Source of the DNA: Chloroflexota bacterium
GTDB lineage: Bacteria > Chloroflexota > Dehalococcoidia > UBA2979
Direction: 5' to 3'
Length of the DNA stretch: 6,803 bases
NCBI GenBank assembly: GCA_009843585.1
Contig: VYDC01000191.1
Location: 1 to 6,803, forward strand
Part shown: piece by piece, positions 1 through 5,725 of the stretch
Layout of the letters: each line of letters opens with the position of its first letter
Position numbering within the stretch: position 1 is the stretch's first letter
Notes under the pieces: generated by a model
Told to the model about the DNA's origin: nothing
What the model saw: only the letters and a program-made list of their open reading frames with translations
Database searches by the model: none
Translations under genes and position numbers: made by a program

Positions 1-1
1 G

Positions 2-700
2 GTCGTGCGCGACGGCGTGGAGCCCCTGATCCGGCGCCTCGAGACCTACGCGCGCGAGTACCTGGGGAGGGACGACGAGGGACGCGAGCGCTACTACTAC
101 GAGGTGCGGGCTCAGGAGCCCGCGGACGAGGTGGAACGCGCGGCGCGGATGCTCTTCCTCAACCGCACCTGCTACAACGGCCTCTACCGGGTGAACCGCG
201 CCGGGCGCTTCAACGTGCCGCACGGGCGCTACGTCCGGCCGCGCATCCTCGACGCGGACGCCCTCCGCCGCGCCTCGCGCGCGCTCGCGCGGGTCGATCT
301 GCGCTCGGTCGACGTCGGCGACGCCGGCGCCGACGCCGAGGCCGGCGACTTCGTCTACATCGACCCGCCCTTCGTCCCGCTCTCGGAGACGTCGAGCTTC
401 ACCGACTACACGACGGGGAGGTTCGGGATGCGAGAGCAGCTCGAGCTGCGCTGGCTCATCGACGAGCTGACCGAGCGCGGCGTGCTCGTGATGCTCTCGA
501 ACTCCGACGTCGACTGGGTGCACACGGCCTACGAGACGGCCCGATACCGGGCGGGCGAGGCGTTCGCGCACCACAGGATCGACCGCGTGCCGGCGCGCCG
601 CATGATCAACTCCCGCGGCGACCGGAGGTCGCCCGTCGACGAGCTCGTGGTGATGAACCCGCCGCTCGTGGAGGCGCTCCGCCGCGGCGCGGCGCGCTAG
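2..700 (+). CDS. DNA adenine N6-methyltransferase, D12 class (Dam-like), 5' end cut off
   Basis: Transfers a methyl group from S-adenosylmethionine to the N6 of adenine in DNA. The gene enters the window already open, in the frame starting at base 2. It lacks roughly the first 60-80 residues, which in this family carry the SAM-binding glycine-rich motif. Visible family marks are the block NRTCYNGLYRVN followed by FNVPHGRY (about bases 161-232), which matches the D12/Dam core. The catalytic motif IV is DPPF (362-373), followed by VPLSETSSFTDYT, then LSNSD (about 494-508), and INSRGDRR with a hydrophobic strand near the C-terminus. Most Dam-type enzymes have DPPY; Phe at this stacking position is known in other N6-adenine methyltransferases, so activity is plausible. 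It ends 27 bases from the end of the convergent nuclease-fold gene. It could be a solitary methyltransferase or the M subunit of a restriction system. The family call is firm; the target sequence is unknown. Confidence 0.93.
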   Translation, partial: VVRDGVEPLIRRLETYAREYLGRDDEGRERYYYEVRAQEPADEVERAARMLFLNRTCYNGLYRVNRAGRFNVPHGRYVRPRILDADALRRASRALARVDLRSVDVGDAGADAEAGDFVYIDPPFVPLSETSSFTDYTTGRFGMREQLELRWLIDELTERGVLVMLSNSDVDWVHTAYETARYRAGEAFAHHRIDRVPARRMINSRGDRRSPVDELVVMNPPLVEALRRGAAR

Positions 701-727
701 GGCCGTGCGGGGCGGGTGTCCGTGGCC

Positions 728-1123
728 CTATTCCCCGATCAGGAAGTAGAGGCGCAGCCAGGCCTCCAGGTCGGCGTAGTCGACGCCCTTCCCGGTCGAG
801 AGCATGTAGTAGCGGATGTGCTCCGTGAAGCCGGGCCCGGCGAAGCAGATCAGCCCGTCGATAGGCCAGGCGGCGATGTCCTGGATCGTCGCCGGGATCT
901 TCTCCTCCGCGGTGCCCTTGCTGCCCTGGAACTTGCACTCGATGCCGAGCGCGCGGCGGCTCTCGCGATCGGTCAGGACCAGGTCGATCCGGCGGCGCGC
1001 GCCCCAGATGCGCCGGCCGACGAGGAGCTGCCGCCTGACCTCGAGCCCCAGCCGCTCCCCGAGGGCGGCGCAGAGATCCTCGAGCTCCCGCGCGTTCTCG
1101 GGCTCCCGGCGGGTCCCCGGCAC
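728..1123 (-). CDS. small PD-(D/E)XK nuclease-superfamily protein
   Basis: A 131-residue protein that looks like a minimal PD-(D/E)XK fold. A helical N-terminus (residues 8-27) is followed by a strand with Asp47 (RRIDLVL), then the pair Glu62-x-Lys64 in LGIECKFQ, which is the standard metal-binding and catalytic signature. A conserved-looking stretch follows (GTAEEKIPATIQDIAAWP, residues 70-87), then a C-terminal aromatic segment (AWLRLYFLI). From memory, small proteins with this ECK...TAEEKIPA pattern form a PD-(D/E)XK family of unproven function. The start is GTG at 1123, the only usable start after the aldolase stop codon. It has no Shine-Dalgarno sequence, because the preceding bases form a GC hairpin, so translation may be coupled to the aldolase. 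It lies tail to tail with the adenine methyltransferase, so a restriction endonuclease role is possible. It could instead be a repair or Holliday-junction type nuclease, or inactive. Confidence 0.8.
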   Translation of the reverse strand: MPGTRREPENARELEDLCAALGERLGLEVRRQLLVGRRIWGARRRIDLVLTDRESRRALGIECKFQGSKGTAEEKIPATIQDIAAWPIDGLICFAGPGFTEHIRYYMLSTGKGVDYADLEAWLRLYFLIGE

Positions 1124-1140
1124 GGCGCCCGGCCGGCGCC
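1124..1140 (-). other. GC hairpin filling the aldolase-nuclease junction
   Basis: Arms GGCGCC at 1135-1140 and 1124-1129 flank a 5-base loop. The hairpin fills all but one base of the gap between the aldolase TGA (1142-1144) and the nuclease GTG (1121-1123). It occupies the place where a Shine-Dalgarno sequence would sit. It may limit independent initiation and favour coupled translation. It has no U tract, so it is not a classic terminator. Confidence 0.5.
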
Positions 1141-1141
1141 T

Positions 1142-1921
1142 TCAGCCCGTGGCGGGCGCCGGCACGAGGTCGCGCAGCGAGGCGATCTCGGCGGCGGCGG
1201 TGCGCAGGAATCGGCTGTCGGCGCCGAGCATCACCATCTGGAAGCCGTCCTCGATGTAGCGGCGGGAGTACCCGGCGCTGTGCGTGTGGATCCCGGGCGT
1301 GACGCCGTGCCTCAGGCAGGCGGCGAGCACCGCCGCGACGGCGGCGGCGTGCCGGGGGTCGGCGTTGTCGCCGGTCGGCTCGATCCCGAGCGCGTACGCG
1401 AGGTCGGAGGGACCGACGTAGGCGGCGTCGACGCCGGGGGTCGAGAGGATCCCGTCGAGGTTCTGAAGCGCCTCGGCTGTCTCGATCATCACGACGCAGG
1501 CGATCTCGGCGTTCGCGTGCTCCGCGTAGTCGTGTCCGCCGTAGAGGGTGCCGCGCGCGGCGCCCGAGGAGCGGATCCCGTCCGGCGGGTAGCGGCAGGC
1601 GGCGACGGCGCGGGCCGCCTCCTCCGCGGTGGAGACCAGCGGCACGATCACCCCGTAGGCGCCGGCATCGAGCGCCTGCATGATCGGCGCGGGATCGTTC
1701 CACGGCACGCGGACGAGCGGGACGACGTCGGTCGTCGAGATCGCCTGCAGCATGGTGACGGCGTCGCCGAAGTCGATGAGGCCGTGCTGCATGTCGACGC
1801 AGAGCCAGTCGAAGCCCTGGTGGGCCATCAGCTCCGCCGAGAACGCGGACTCGATGGTGAGCCAGCCGCCCAGCGTGGCCCGGCCCTCGCGCCAGGCCGC
1901 CTTCAGTCGGTTCGGTCGGAT
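1142..1921 (-). CDS. HpcH/HpaI-family class II (metal-dependent) aldolase, probable ATC start
   Basis: Cytoplasmic TIM-barrel lyase of the group that contains HpaI, RhmA and GarL. These enzymes cleave 2-keto-3-deoxy or 4-hydroxy-2-keto acids to pyruvate plus an aldehyde, using a divalent metal. Numbering from 1921, the catalytic residues match E. coli HpaI: His46 (VDMQHG), Arg71 (VRVPWND), Asp85, metal ligands Glu147 (MIETAEA) and Asp173 (VGPSDLA), plus YPPDGIR at 111-117. The first ATG is at 1828, but the frame upstream encodes a typical family N-terminus (LKAAWREG, GGWLTIESAFSAEL) back to about 1918. No ATG, GTG or TTG exists in frame before the stop at 1997-1999. GGAGG at 1927-1931 lies five bases before the ATC at 1919-1921, giving a usual-length 259-residue protein. 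An ATC start, a base error for ATG, or a shortened ATG-1828 product are the alternatives. The substrate cannot be told from the sequence. It probably heads an operon with the nuclease-fold gene. Confidence 0.9.
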   Translation of the reverse strand: MRPNRLKAAWREGRATLGGWLTIESAFSAELMAHQGFDWLCVDMQHGLIDFGDAVTMLQAISTTDVVPLVRVPWNDPAPIMQALDAGAYGVIVPLVSTAEEAARAVAACRYPPDGIRSSGAARGTLYGGHDYAEHANAEIACVVMIETAEALQNLDGILSTPGVDAAYVGPSDLAYALGIEPTGDNADPRHAAAVAAVLAACLRHGVTPGIHTHSAGYSRRYIEDGFQMVMLGADSRFLRTAAAEIASLRDLVPAPATG

Positions 1922-1926
1922 GGGCT

Positions 1927-1931
1927 CCTCC
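1927..1931 (-). promoter_or_regulatory. ribosome binding site deciding the aldolase start
   Basis: On the minus strand a purine run ends in GGAGG, five bases before the ATC codon at 1921-1919. It is too far from the internal ATG at 1828 to serve it. It is the main evidence that translation begins at the ATC and includes the conserved N-terminal 31 residues. Confidence 0.6.
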
Positions 1932-1970
1932 CCCCTCTCCCCGCGGTCGCGCGGCGCGGCCGCCTCGGTG

Positions 1971-2000
1971 AGGATCGGCAGGGGGCGCCGGCGCTGTCAA
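1971..2000 (-). promoter_or_regulatory. possible sigma70-type promoter for the aldolase-nuclease operon
   Basis: On the minus strand a perfect TTGACA lies at 2000-1995. After 18 bases comes GATCCT at 1976-1971, a weak -10 that keeps the most important A2 and T6. Transcription would start near 1964 and leave a leader of about 40 bases before the ATC start. The -35 is an unusual AT-containing patch in very GC-rich DNA, but the weak -10 keeps this tentative. The site sits in the 98-base divergent gap shared with the ogt-type gene. Confidence 0.35.
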
Positions 2001-2019
2001 TCGGCGGGGGGGAGCGACG

Positions 2020-2556
2020 ATGAGCACGACCCGCGAGATCATCCGGACCGCCATCGGTCCCCTCTTCGTCGGCGCGTCGGGGGCCGGGCTGCACCGCGTC
2101 GACTTCGTCCGCCCGGGGCGCGACGAGGCGTGGCTCGACTCGGCCCTCGAGCTCGACGCCGCCCGGGCCCGAGACGCGGCGCCAGCGGGCTCCGCGCGGG
2201 CGACGCTCGCAGAGGCGCTCGGGCAGCTCGACGCGTACTTCCGCGGGCGCCCGGTCGAGTTCGCGCTCCCGCTCGCGCCGCGCGGGACGGCGTTCCAGCG
2301 CGCGGTGTGGTCGACGCTGTGCGCCATCCCCGCGGGCGAGCGGCGTAGCTACCGGCAGATCGCCGGCGCCGTCGAACGCCCGAACGGCGCGCGCGCGGTG
2401 GGGCAGGCCGTCTCACGCAACCCCCTCGCCGTCGTCGTGCCCTGTCACCGCGTGGTGGGATCGGACGGCTCGCTCACGGGGTACGCCGGCGGGATCGAGC
2501 GCAAGCGCTGGCTGCTCGCCCGCGACGCCGAGGCGAGCCCCGGGCCGGCGCGGTAG
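2020..2556 (+). CDS. ogt: methylated-DNA--[protein]-cysteine S-methyltransferase (Ogt/MGMT type)
   Basis: Repairs O6-methylguanine (and O4-methylthymine) in DNA by transferring the alkyl group irreversibly to its own cysteine. The 178-residue protein has the usual two-part build. A loosely conserved N-terminal domain (residues 5-85) is followed by the DNA-binding and active-site domain. That domain starts at GTAFQRAVW (89-97), continues through IPAGERRSYRQIAGAV (103-118, start of the helix-turn-helix), the arginine-finger segment ARAVGQAVSRNP (124-135), and the active site PCHRVV with nucleophile Cys142, then LTGYAGG (152-158). All key residues are present, so it should be active. The start is ATG at 2020 with GGAG at 2011-2014, five bases away. 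The symbol follows the family; whether its regulation is ogt-like or ada-like is not shown, and there is no Ada N-terminal domain. It is divergent from the aldolase operon and followed by an MFS gene 159 bases downstream, possibly a separate unit. Confidence 0.95.
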   Translation: MSTTREIIRTAIGPLFVGASGAGLHRVDFVRPGRDEAWLDSALELDAARARDAAPAGSARATLAEALGQLDAYFRGRPVEFALPLAPRGTAFQRAVWSTLCAIPAGERRSYRQIAGAVERPNGARAVGQAVSRNPLAVVVPCHRVVGSDGSLTGYAGGIERKRWLLARDAEASPGPAR

Positions 2557-2564
2557 GGGGACGG

Positions 2565-2596
2565 CCCGCCGGAGGCCCCGCCGCCGCCCCGGCGGG
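2565..2596 (+). terminator. possible stem-loop after the ogt-type gene
   Basis: Arms CCCGCCGG (2565-2572) and CCGGCGGG (2589-2596) can form an 8-base-pair perfect stem with a 16-base loop, starting nine bases after the stop codon. No U tract follows directly; the nearest is three Ts at 2618-2620. It may be a U-less terminator or mRNA-end structure, but such repeats arise easily at this base composition. Confidence 0.3.
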
Positions 2597-2715
2597 ACGC
2601 TCGCGCGCGCGCCCTCCTTTCGCGATGATCGGCGCCGGGGACGTCGCGGTCGGGCGCCGGCGCGCACGGCTCGCCTCGGGCGCGCGGGCGGCGGCCTTGG
2701 ATCCGGGGAGGCGTG

Positions 2716-3966
2716 ATGGAGCGTCGCGTCGTGATCGCGGCCATCTTCGCGCACGCCATGACGCACGGGATGGAGGTGGCGTTCGCCGCCCTGCTCCTGC
2801 GCATCGGTGCGGAGTTCGGGGCCGGCCTCGCGGCGCTCGGCATCGTCGCCAACGCCGGCACGATCACCTTCGGCAGCACGGCGATCCCGGCCGGCTACCT
2901 CTCCGACCGCTACGGCGAGCGCGCCGTGATCGCCTTCTCGATGGCCGGGGGCGCCGCGCTCTGCGTCCTCACGGCGGCGGCGCCGAACCTGACGCTGCTC
3001 GCCGTCGCCCTCGCCCTGCTCGGCGCGGCCATCGGCCTCTACCACCCGCCGGGAACGGCGATGGTGGCGACGCTGTCGGCGCGGCGCGGGCGCGCGCTCG
3101 CCCGCCACGGCGTCGGCGGGAACATCGGCCTCGGGGTCGCGCCGGCCCTGGTGACGGCGGTGGCGATCGTCGCCGACTGGCGAGCCGCCTATCTGGTGCT
3201 GGGCGCGCTCGCGCTCTCAGCCGCCGTCGTGGTGTGGCGGCTCGTGCCGGGCCGCGACGAGGCGGAGCGCGAACGCCGGCGACTGCGCGCCCGGGAGCTG
3301 GCCGACCCGCGCCGCCGCGCCGGCTCGACCCCGCCCCGCGAGCGCTCCTGGGTGATGCCGTCTCTGCTCCTGGTCTACTTCGCCGCCGTGGGCCAGGGCT
3401 TCGTCTACCGCGGCGCGATCACCTTCCTGCCGGCGCACCTGGAGCGGAACCTCCAGCTCTCGGTGCTGGGCTGGGACGCCGAGGCGATGGCCGGGGCGAC
3501 GGCGACGCTCGTCCTGCTGATCGGGATCGGCGGGCAGCTCCTGGGCGGGCGGATGATCGACCGCATGTTCTCCGAGCGCGCCGCCCTGCTCTTCACCGTG
3601 GCGCTCGTCCCGGCCCTGCTCCTGATGGCGCCGGCGACGGGGTGGCTGCTCGTGCTCGCCTCCATCGGCTTCGTGCTGGGGAACTGGGGCCAGCAACCGG
3701 TCTTCAACTCCCTGATGGCCGACTACGCCCCCGGCGGCGCGCTCGGGCGCGCCTTCGGCTTCCAGTTCTTCATGGCCTTCGGGCTCGGATCGGTCTCGGG
3801 CTCGCTGTCGGGGATCGTCGCCGAGCGCGCCGGGACCGGGGCCGCCTTCGTCCTCCTCGCCGCCGCCGCGCTGGCGATGCTGGTCGCCCTCCTGTTCGTG
3901 CTCGCGGGCGCGGAGCGGCGACGCCACCGGAGCGCGTCGGCGCTCGCCGCCCGCGAGGGCGCCTGA
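2716..3966 (+). CDS. MFS transporter, Fsr (fosmidomycin-resistance)-like
   Basis: Inner-membrane major facilitator of 416 residues, with about 12 hydrophobic segments in two halves joined by a charged loop (residues 178-212, rich in Arg and Glu). MFS motif A is clear in the first half as GYLSDRYGER (60-69), and a partial copy GGRMIDR lies in the second (277-283). The stretch with YHPPG (109-113) followed by RHGVGGNIGLGVAP (130-143) resembles the FHP...GGNFG...GP block of E. coli Fsr, which suggests a proton-driven drug or metabolite exporter of that branch. The substrate is unknown. GTG at 2713 and ATG at 2716 are adjacent. GGGGAGG at 2705-2711 is one base from the GTG and four from the ATG, so ATG is preferred. 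It follows the ogt-type gene by 159 bases and is convergent with the HAD hydrolase, 22 bases away. Confidence 0.92.
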   Translation: MERRVVIAAIFAHAMTHGMEVAFAALLLRIGAEFGAGLAALGIVANAGTITFGSTAIPAGYLSDRYGERAVIAFSMAGGAALCVLTAAAPNLTLLAVALALLGAAIGLYHPPGTAMVATLSARRGRALARHGVGGNIGLGVAPALVTAVAIVADWRAAYLVLGALALSAAVVVWRLVPGRDEAERERRRLRARELADPRRRAGSTPPRERSWVMPSLLLVYFAAVGQGFVYRGAITFLPAHLERNLQLSVLGWDAEAMAGATATLVLLIGIGGQLLGGRMIDRMFSERAALLFTVALVPALLLMAPATGWLLVLASIGFVLGNWGQQPVFNSLMADYAPGGALGRAFGFQFFMAFGLGSVSGSLSGIVAERAGTGAAFVLLAAAALAMLVALLFVLAGAERRRHRSASALAAREGA

Positions 3967-3988
3967 GCGGGGCGGCCGGCCGGGGTCT

Positions 3989-4729
3989 CTAGCTCCAGCC
4001 GTCGACCAGGGGCACGAGCTCGGGCAGGCGCTCGATCACGGCGTCGGGCTCCACCGCGTAGGGCGGCACGTGGGGGTTCGGGCGCAGCACCGCGCGCATC
4101 CCGACGGAGCGCGCCCCGTGCACGTCGTCGAAGGGGCGGTCCCCGACGAAGACCGTCCTCGCCGGGTCGGGGCGGCCGACGGCGTCGAGCGCGGCGCGGA
4201 AGGCGAGCTCGTGCGGCTTCATGTACGGGAGCTCGCTCGTGTAGACGCGCGCGTCGATGAGGCCGGCCAGGTCGTCGCGCTCGAGGAAGCGCTCGTGGAA
4301 GGCCCGCGGCCAGTGCGTGTTGGAGAGCATCCCGATGGCGATCCCGCGCTCGCGCAGGGCCAGGAGCGTCCCCGCGGCCTCCGGGTCGTGGACGATGTGC
4401 GGCGTCCAGGCGTCGAGGTAGTGCAGACCGGCCTCCTCGAGCACGGCGCCCGCCACGTCGACGCCCAGATCGCTCGCGGCGTCCCGGAGGATGTCGCCGA
4501 GGGTCCCGGAGCGCTGGTCGGTCGCCGTGCGCGCCCAGAACGCCTCCTCGACCGAGCCGAGGCGCCGCCGCACCTCCTCCGCCTCGAGCCGCGCGCCGGA
4601 TGGCGCCACCGGGTGCTCAGACGCGATGTGCCGGGCGGCGAGCGCCCACATGTCGTCGAGCTCCACGGCGGCGTGGGTCGCGAGCGTCCCTCCCCAGTCG
4701 AAGATCACGGCGTGCACGCCGCCCCGCAC
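3989..4729 (-). CDS. HAD-superfamily hydrolase
   Basis: Cytoplasmic 246-residue protein with all four HAD motifs. Motif I is DWGGT (nucleophile Asp11), motif II is MLSNT (Ser136), motif III is Lys171 in YMKPHE, and motif IV is VGDRPFDD (Asp197, Asp201/202). A helical cap lies between motifs I and II (about residues 20-105), as in subclass I phosphatases. The second motif-I Asp, the usual general acid of phosphatases, is Gly13. This DWGGT form is common in HAD proteins but weakens a simple phosphatase prediction. The substrate is unknown. The start chosen is GTG 4729, because GGGGGAG (4735-4741) lies five bases before it. An ATG pair at 4742-4747 would add 6 residues but has no Shine-Dalgarno site. 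It lies 49 bases downstream of the DUF6159-like gene on the same strand, probably in one operon, with hairpins in between. Confidence 0.92.
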   Translation of the reverse strand: MRGGVHAVIFDWGGTLATHAAVELDDMWALAARHIASEHPVAPSGARLEAEEVRRRLGSVEEAFWARTATDQRSGTLGDILRDAASDLGVDVAGAVLEEAGLHYLDAWTPHIVHDPEAAGTLLALRERGIAIGMLSNTHWPRAFHERFLERDDLAGLIDARVYTSELPYMKPHELAFRAALDAVGRPDPARTVFVGDRPFDDVHGARSVGMRAVLRPNPHVPPYAVEPDAVIERLPELVPLVDGWS

Positions 4730-4751
4730 GGCCGCTCCCCCCATCATCCGG

Positions 4752-4767
4752 CCCGCCGGGCGGCGGG
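4752..4767 (-). other. hairpin upstream of the HAD gene start
   Basis: CCCGCC and GGCGGG arms (4752-4757, 4762-4767) with a 4-base loop, lying between the DUF6159-like stop and the HAD start. With the neighbouring hairpin at 4771-4791 it makes a tandem structure in the presumed transcript. It may mark an attenuator or processing site; it is not a classic terminator. Confidence 0.35.
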
Positions 4768-4770
4768 CGT

Positions 4771-4791
4771 CCGGGCGCCTAGAGCGCCCGG
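4771..4791 (-). other. hairpin with the DUF6159-like stop codon in its loop
   Basis: A perfect 8-base-pair stem, CCGGGCGC and GCGCCCGG (4771-4778, 4784-4791), with a 5-base loop. The TAG stop codon of the upstream gene lies at 4779-4781, inside the loop. There is no U tract. It could reduce read-through into the HAD gene or stabilise the upstream message. Confidence 0.45.
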
Positions 4792-5609
4792 TAGGCGTCG
4801 GAGAGCGTGCCGGAGTCGAAGCCCTGGGGCGACTCGCCGTTCGCGAACTCGTAGAGCGCCGCCTTGAAGATGCCCTCCAGGGCCTGCACGGTGGCGACCG
4901 CCAGCCCCACGAGCACGGCCCCGGCGACGAGCCCCGCGAGGGGGCTCAGGGCGAAGATCGCCGCGGCGGGGAGGAAGGCGAGCAGCGCGGCGACGATGTA
5001 GACGAGGCCGAAGCCGAAGGAGGAGGTGACCTGCTGGCCCCAGGTGCGCCGGAAGAGGCCGCCCGAACGCCGGATCGCCGAGATCGGGCCGAGGCCCTCG
5101 GCGACCAGGACCGGCACCACGAAGAAGGTCAGGTAGGCCCACACGCCGCCCACCAGCGCGAGCGCGAGGCGACCGAGGAAGTTGTCGGTGCGATCCCGCG
5201 CGAGCTGGAGGATGAGCCCCACGGTCGCGGCAATGATCGCCCATCCCAGGATCTGCGGGAGGCGCGCCGCCGCGGCGCGCAGCCCCGACCCGACGTTGGG
5301 ATCCCCGCCCCGGAGCCGCTCGAGGGCGGCGGCGACCAGCGCCGCGTTGAAGAAGATCACGATGAAGTAGCCGCAGGCGTAGAGGCCGAGCGAGAGCGCG
5401 ATGTCCAGGCCGCCCACGTCCGCCGCCTCGCCCTCTCCCGGGGCGATCCGGTCGATCGTCCCGGTCGCGCCCGCAGCCGCGAAGAACACGGCCGCGGCGA
5501 CGAGCAGGCTCGCGCCGGAGAGGATCGGGAAGGCGACGAGCTCGCGGTCCTTCATCAGGACCCGCCAGCTCATGCGCATCAGCTCGAAGGTGTGACCGAT
5601 GGTTCGCAC
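4779..5609 (-). CDS. DUF6159-like polytopic membrane protein
   Basis: A 276-residue integral membrane protein that I match by pattern to the DUF6159 family, whose function is not known. It begins with a cytosolic amphipathic segment containing SWRVLMKDRELVAFP (residues 14-28). About six hydrophobic segments follow (25-47, 68-96, 118-136, 146-172, 198-218, 222-246). Typical family marks are the IIFFNAALVAAAL run with LRGGDP (residues 84-104), FFVVPVLVAEGLGP (162-175) then AIRRSGGLFRRTWG (178-191), and a C-terminal ALEGIFKAALYEFA (243-256). The start is GTG 5609, giving the family-like opening. It has no convincing Shine-Dalgarno sequence; a TATACT box lies nine bases upstream, suggesting a nearly leaderless mRNA. 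An ATG at 5579 would lose ten residues. The HAD gene follows on the same strand, and an MFS gene is divergent. Confidence 0.85.
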   Translation of the reverse strand: MRTIGHTFELMRMSWRVLMKDRELVAFPILSGASLLVAAAVFFAAAGATGTIDRIAPGEGEAADVGGLDIALSLGLYACGYFIVIFFNAALVAAALERLRGGDPNVGSGLRAAAARLPQILGWAIIAATVGLILQLARDRTDNFLGRLALALVGGVWAYLTFFVVPVLVAEGLGPISAIRRSGGLFRRTWGQQVTSSFGFGLVYIVAALLAFLPAAAIFALSPLAGLVAGAVLVGLAVATVQALEGIFKAALYEFANGESPQGFDSGTLSDAYRAL

Positions 5610-5618
5610 GTCACCGGG

Positions 5619-5624
5619 AGTATA
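5619..5624 (-). promoter_or_regulatory. -10 box for the DUF6159-like gene, probably leaderless
   Basis: TATACT on the minus strand, the closest match to a -10 consensus I found in any gap of the window, ends nine bases before the GTG at 5609. Transcription would begin within about three bases of the start codon. No good -35 is visible at 16-18 bases upstream. Confidence 0.5.
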
Positions 5625-5712
5625 GGGCGTCGCGGCCGGAGCGGGCGGCCGCGCGGGCGCCGCCTCCGCCTGCTCCGCGCCGCGGCGGGCGGAACGGGGC
5701 GCCCGGTGGGGC

Positions 5713-5718
5713 TACCAT
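5713..5718 (+). promoter_or_regulatory. -10 box for the right-hand MFS gene, probably leaderless
   Basis: TACCAT (TANNNT pattern) ends seven bases before the ATG at 5726, the spacing expected when transcription starts at the start codon. Only a distant GGTGGGG (5705-5711) could act as a Shine-Dalgarno site, and it is 14 bases away. Confidence 0.4.
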
Positions 5719-5725
5719 CACGGCG

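Noticed and set aside
1142..1144. Idea that the in-frame TGA is a selenocysteine codon joining aldolase and nuclease into one protein
   Set aside because: The aldolase is already full length at this point, neither family uses Sec here, and the hairpin downstream is a plain GC stem rather than a SECIS-like element. Only low-level read-through remains possible.
716..2023. 435-codon open frame on the plus strand
   Set aside because: Antisense to the aldolase and nuclease genes, low-complexity composition and no recognisable domain.
606..2327. 573-codon open frame on the minus strand
   Set aside because: Arg/Gly/Ala/Pro-rich translation with no family motif. It overlaps the aldolase, nuclease and methyltransferase genes in another frame; a GC-bias shadow.
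2602..2612. Alternating CG run that might adopt Z-DNA
   Set aside because: Only 11 bases, and CG alternation is frequent in DNA of this composition.
3973..3982. 10-base perfect palindrome CGGCCGGCCG between convergent MFS and HAD genes
   Set aside because: As RNA it can form only about three base pairs around a loop, without a U tract. Such palindromes are expected by chance at this GC content.
2625..3992. 455-codon plus-strand frame overlapping the first MFS gene
   Set aside because: Arg-rich and non-hydrophobic. The overlapping frame at 2716-3966 has clear MFS motifs and a Shine-Dalgarno site.
2563..4759. Ten-base repeat GGCCCGCCGG at 2563-2572 and 4750-4759, both in intergenic hairpins
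   Set aside because: Too short and GC-rich to distinguish from chance; only two copies were noticed.
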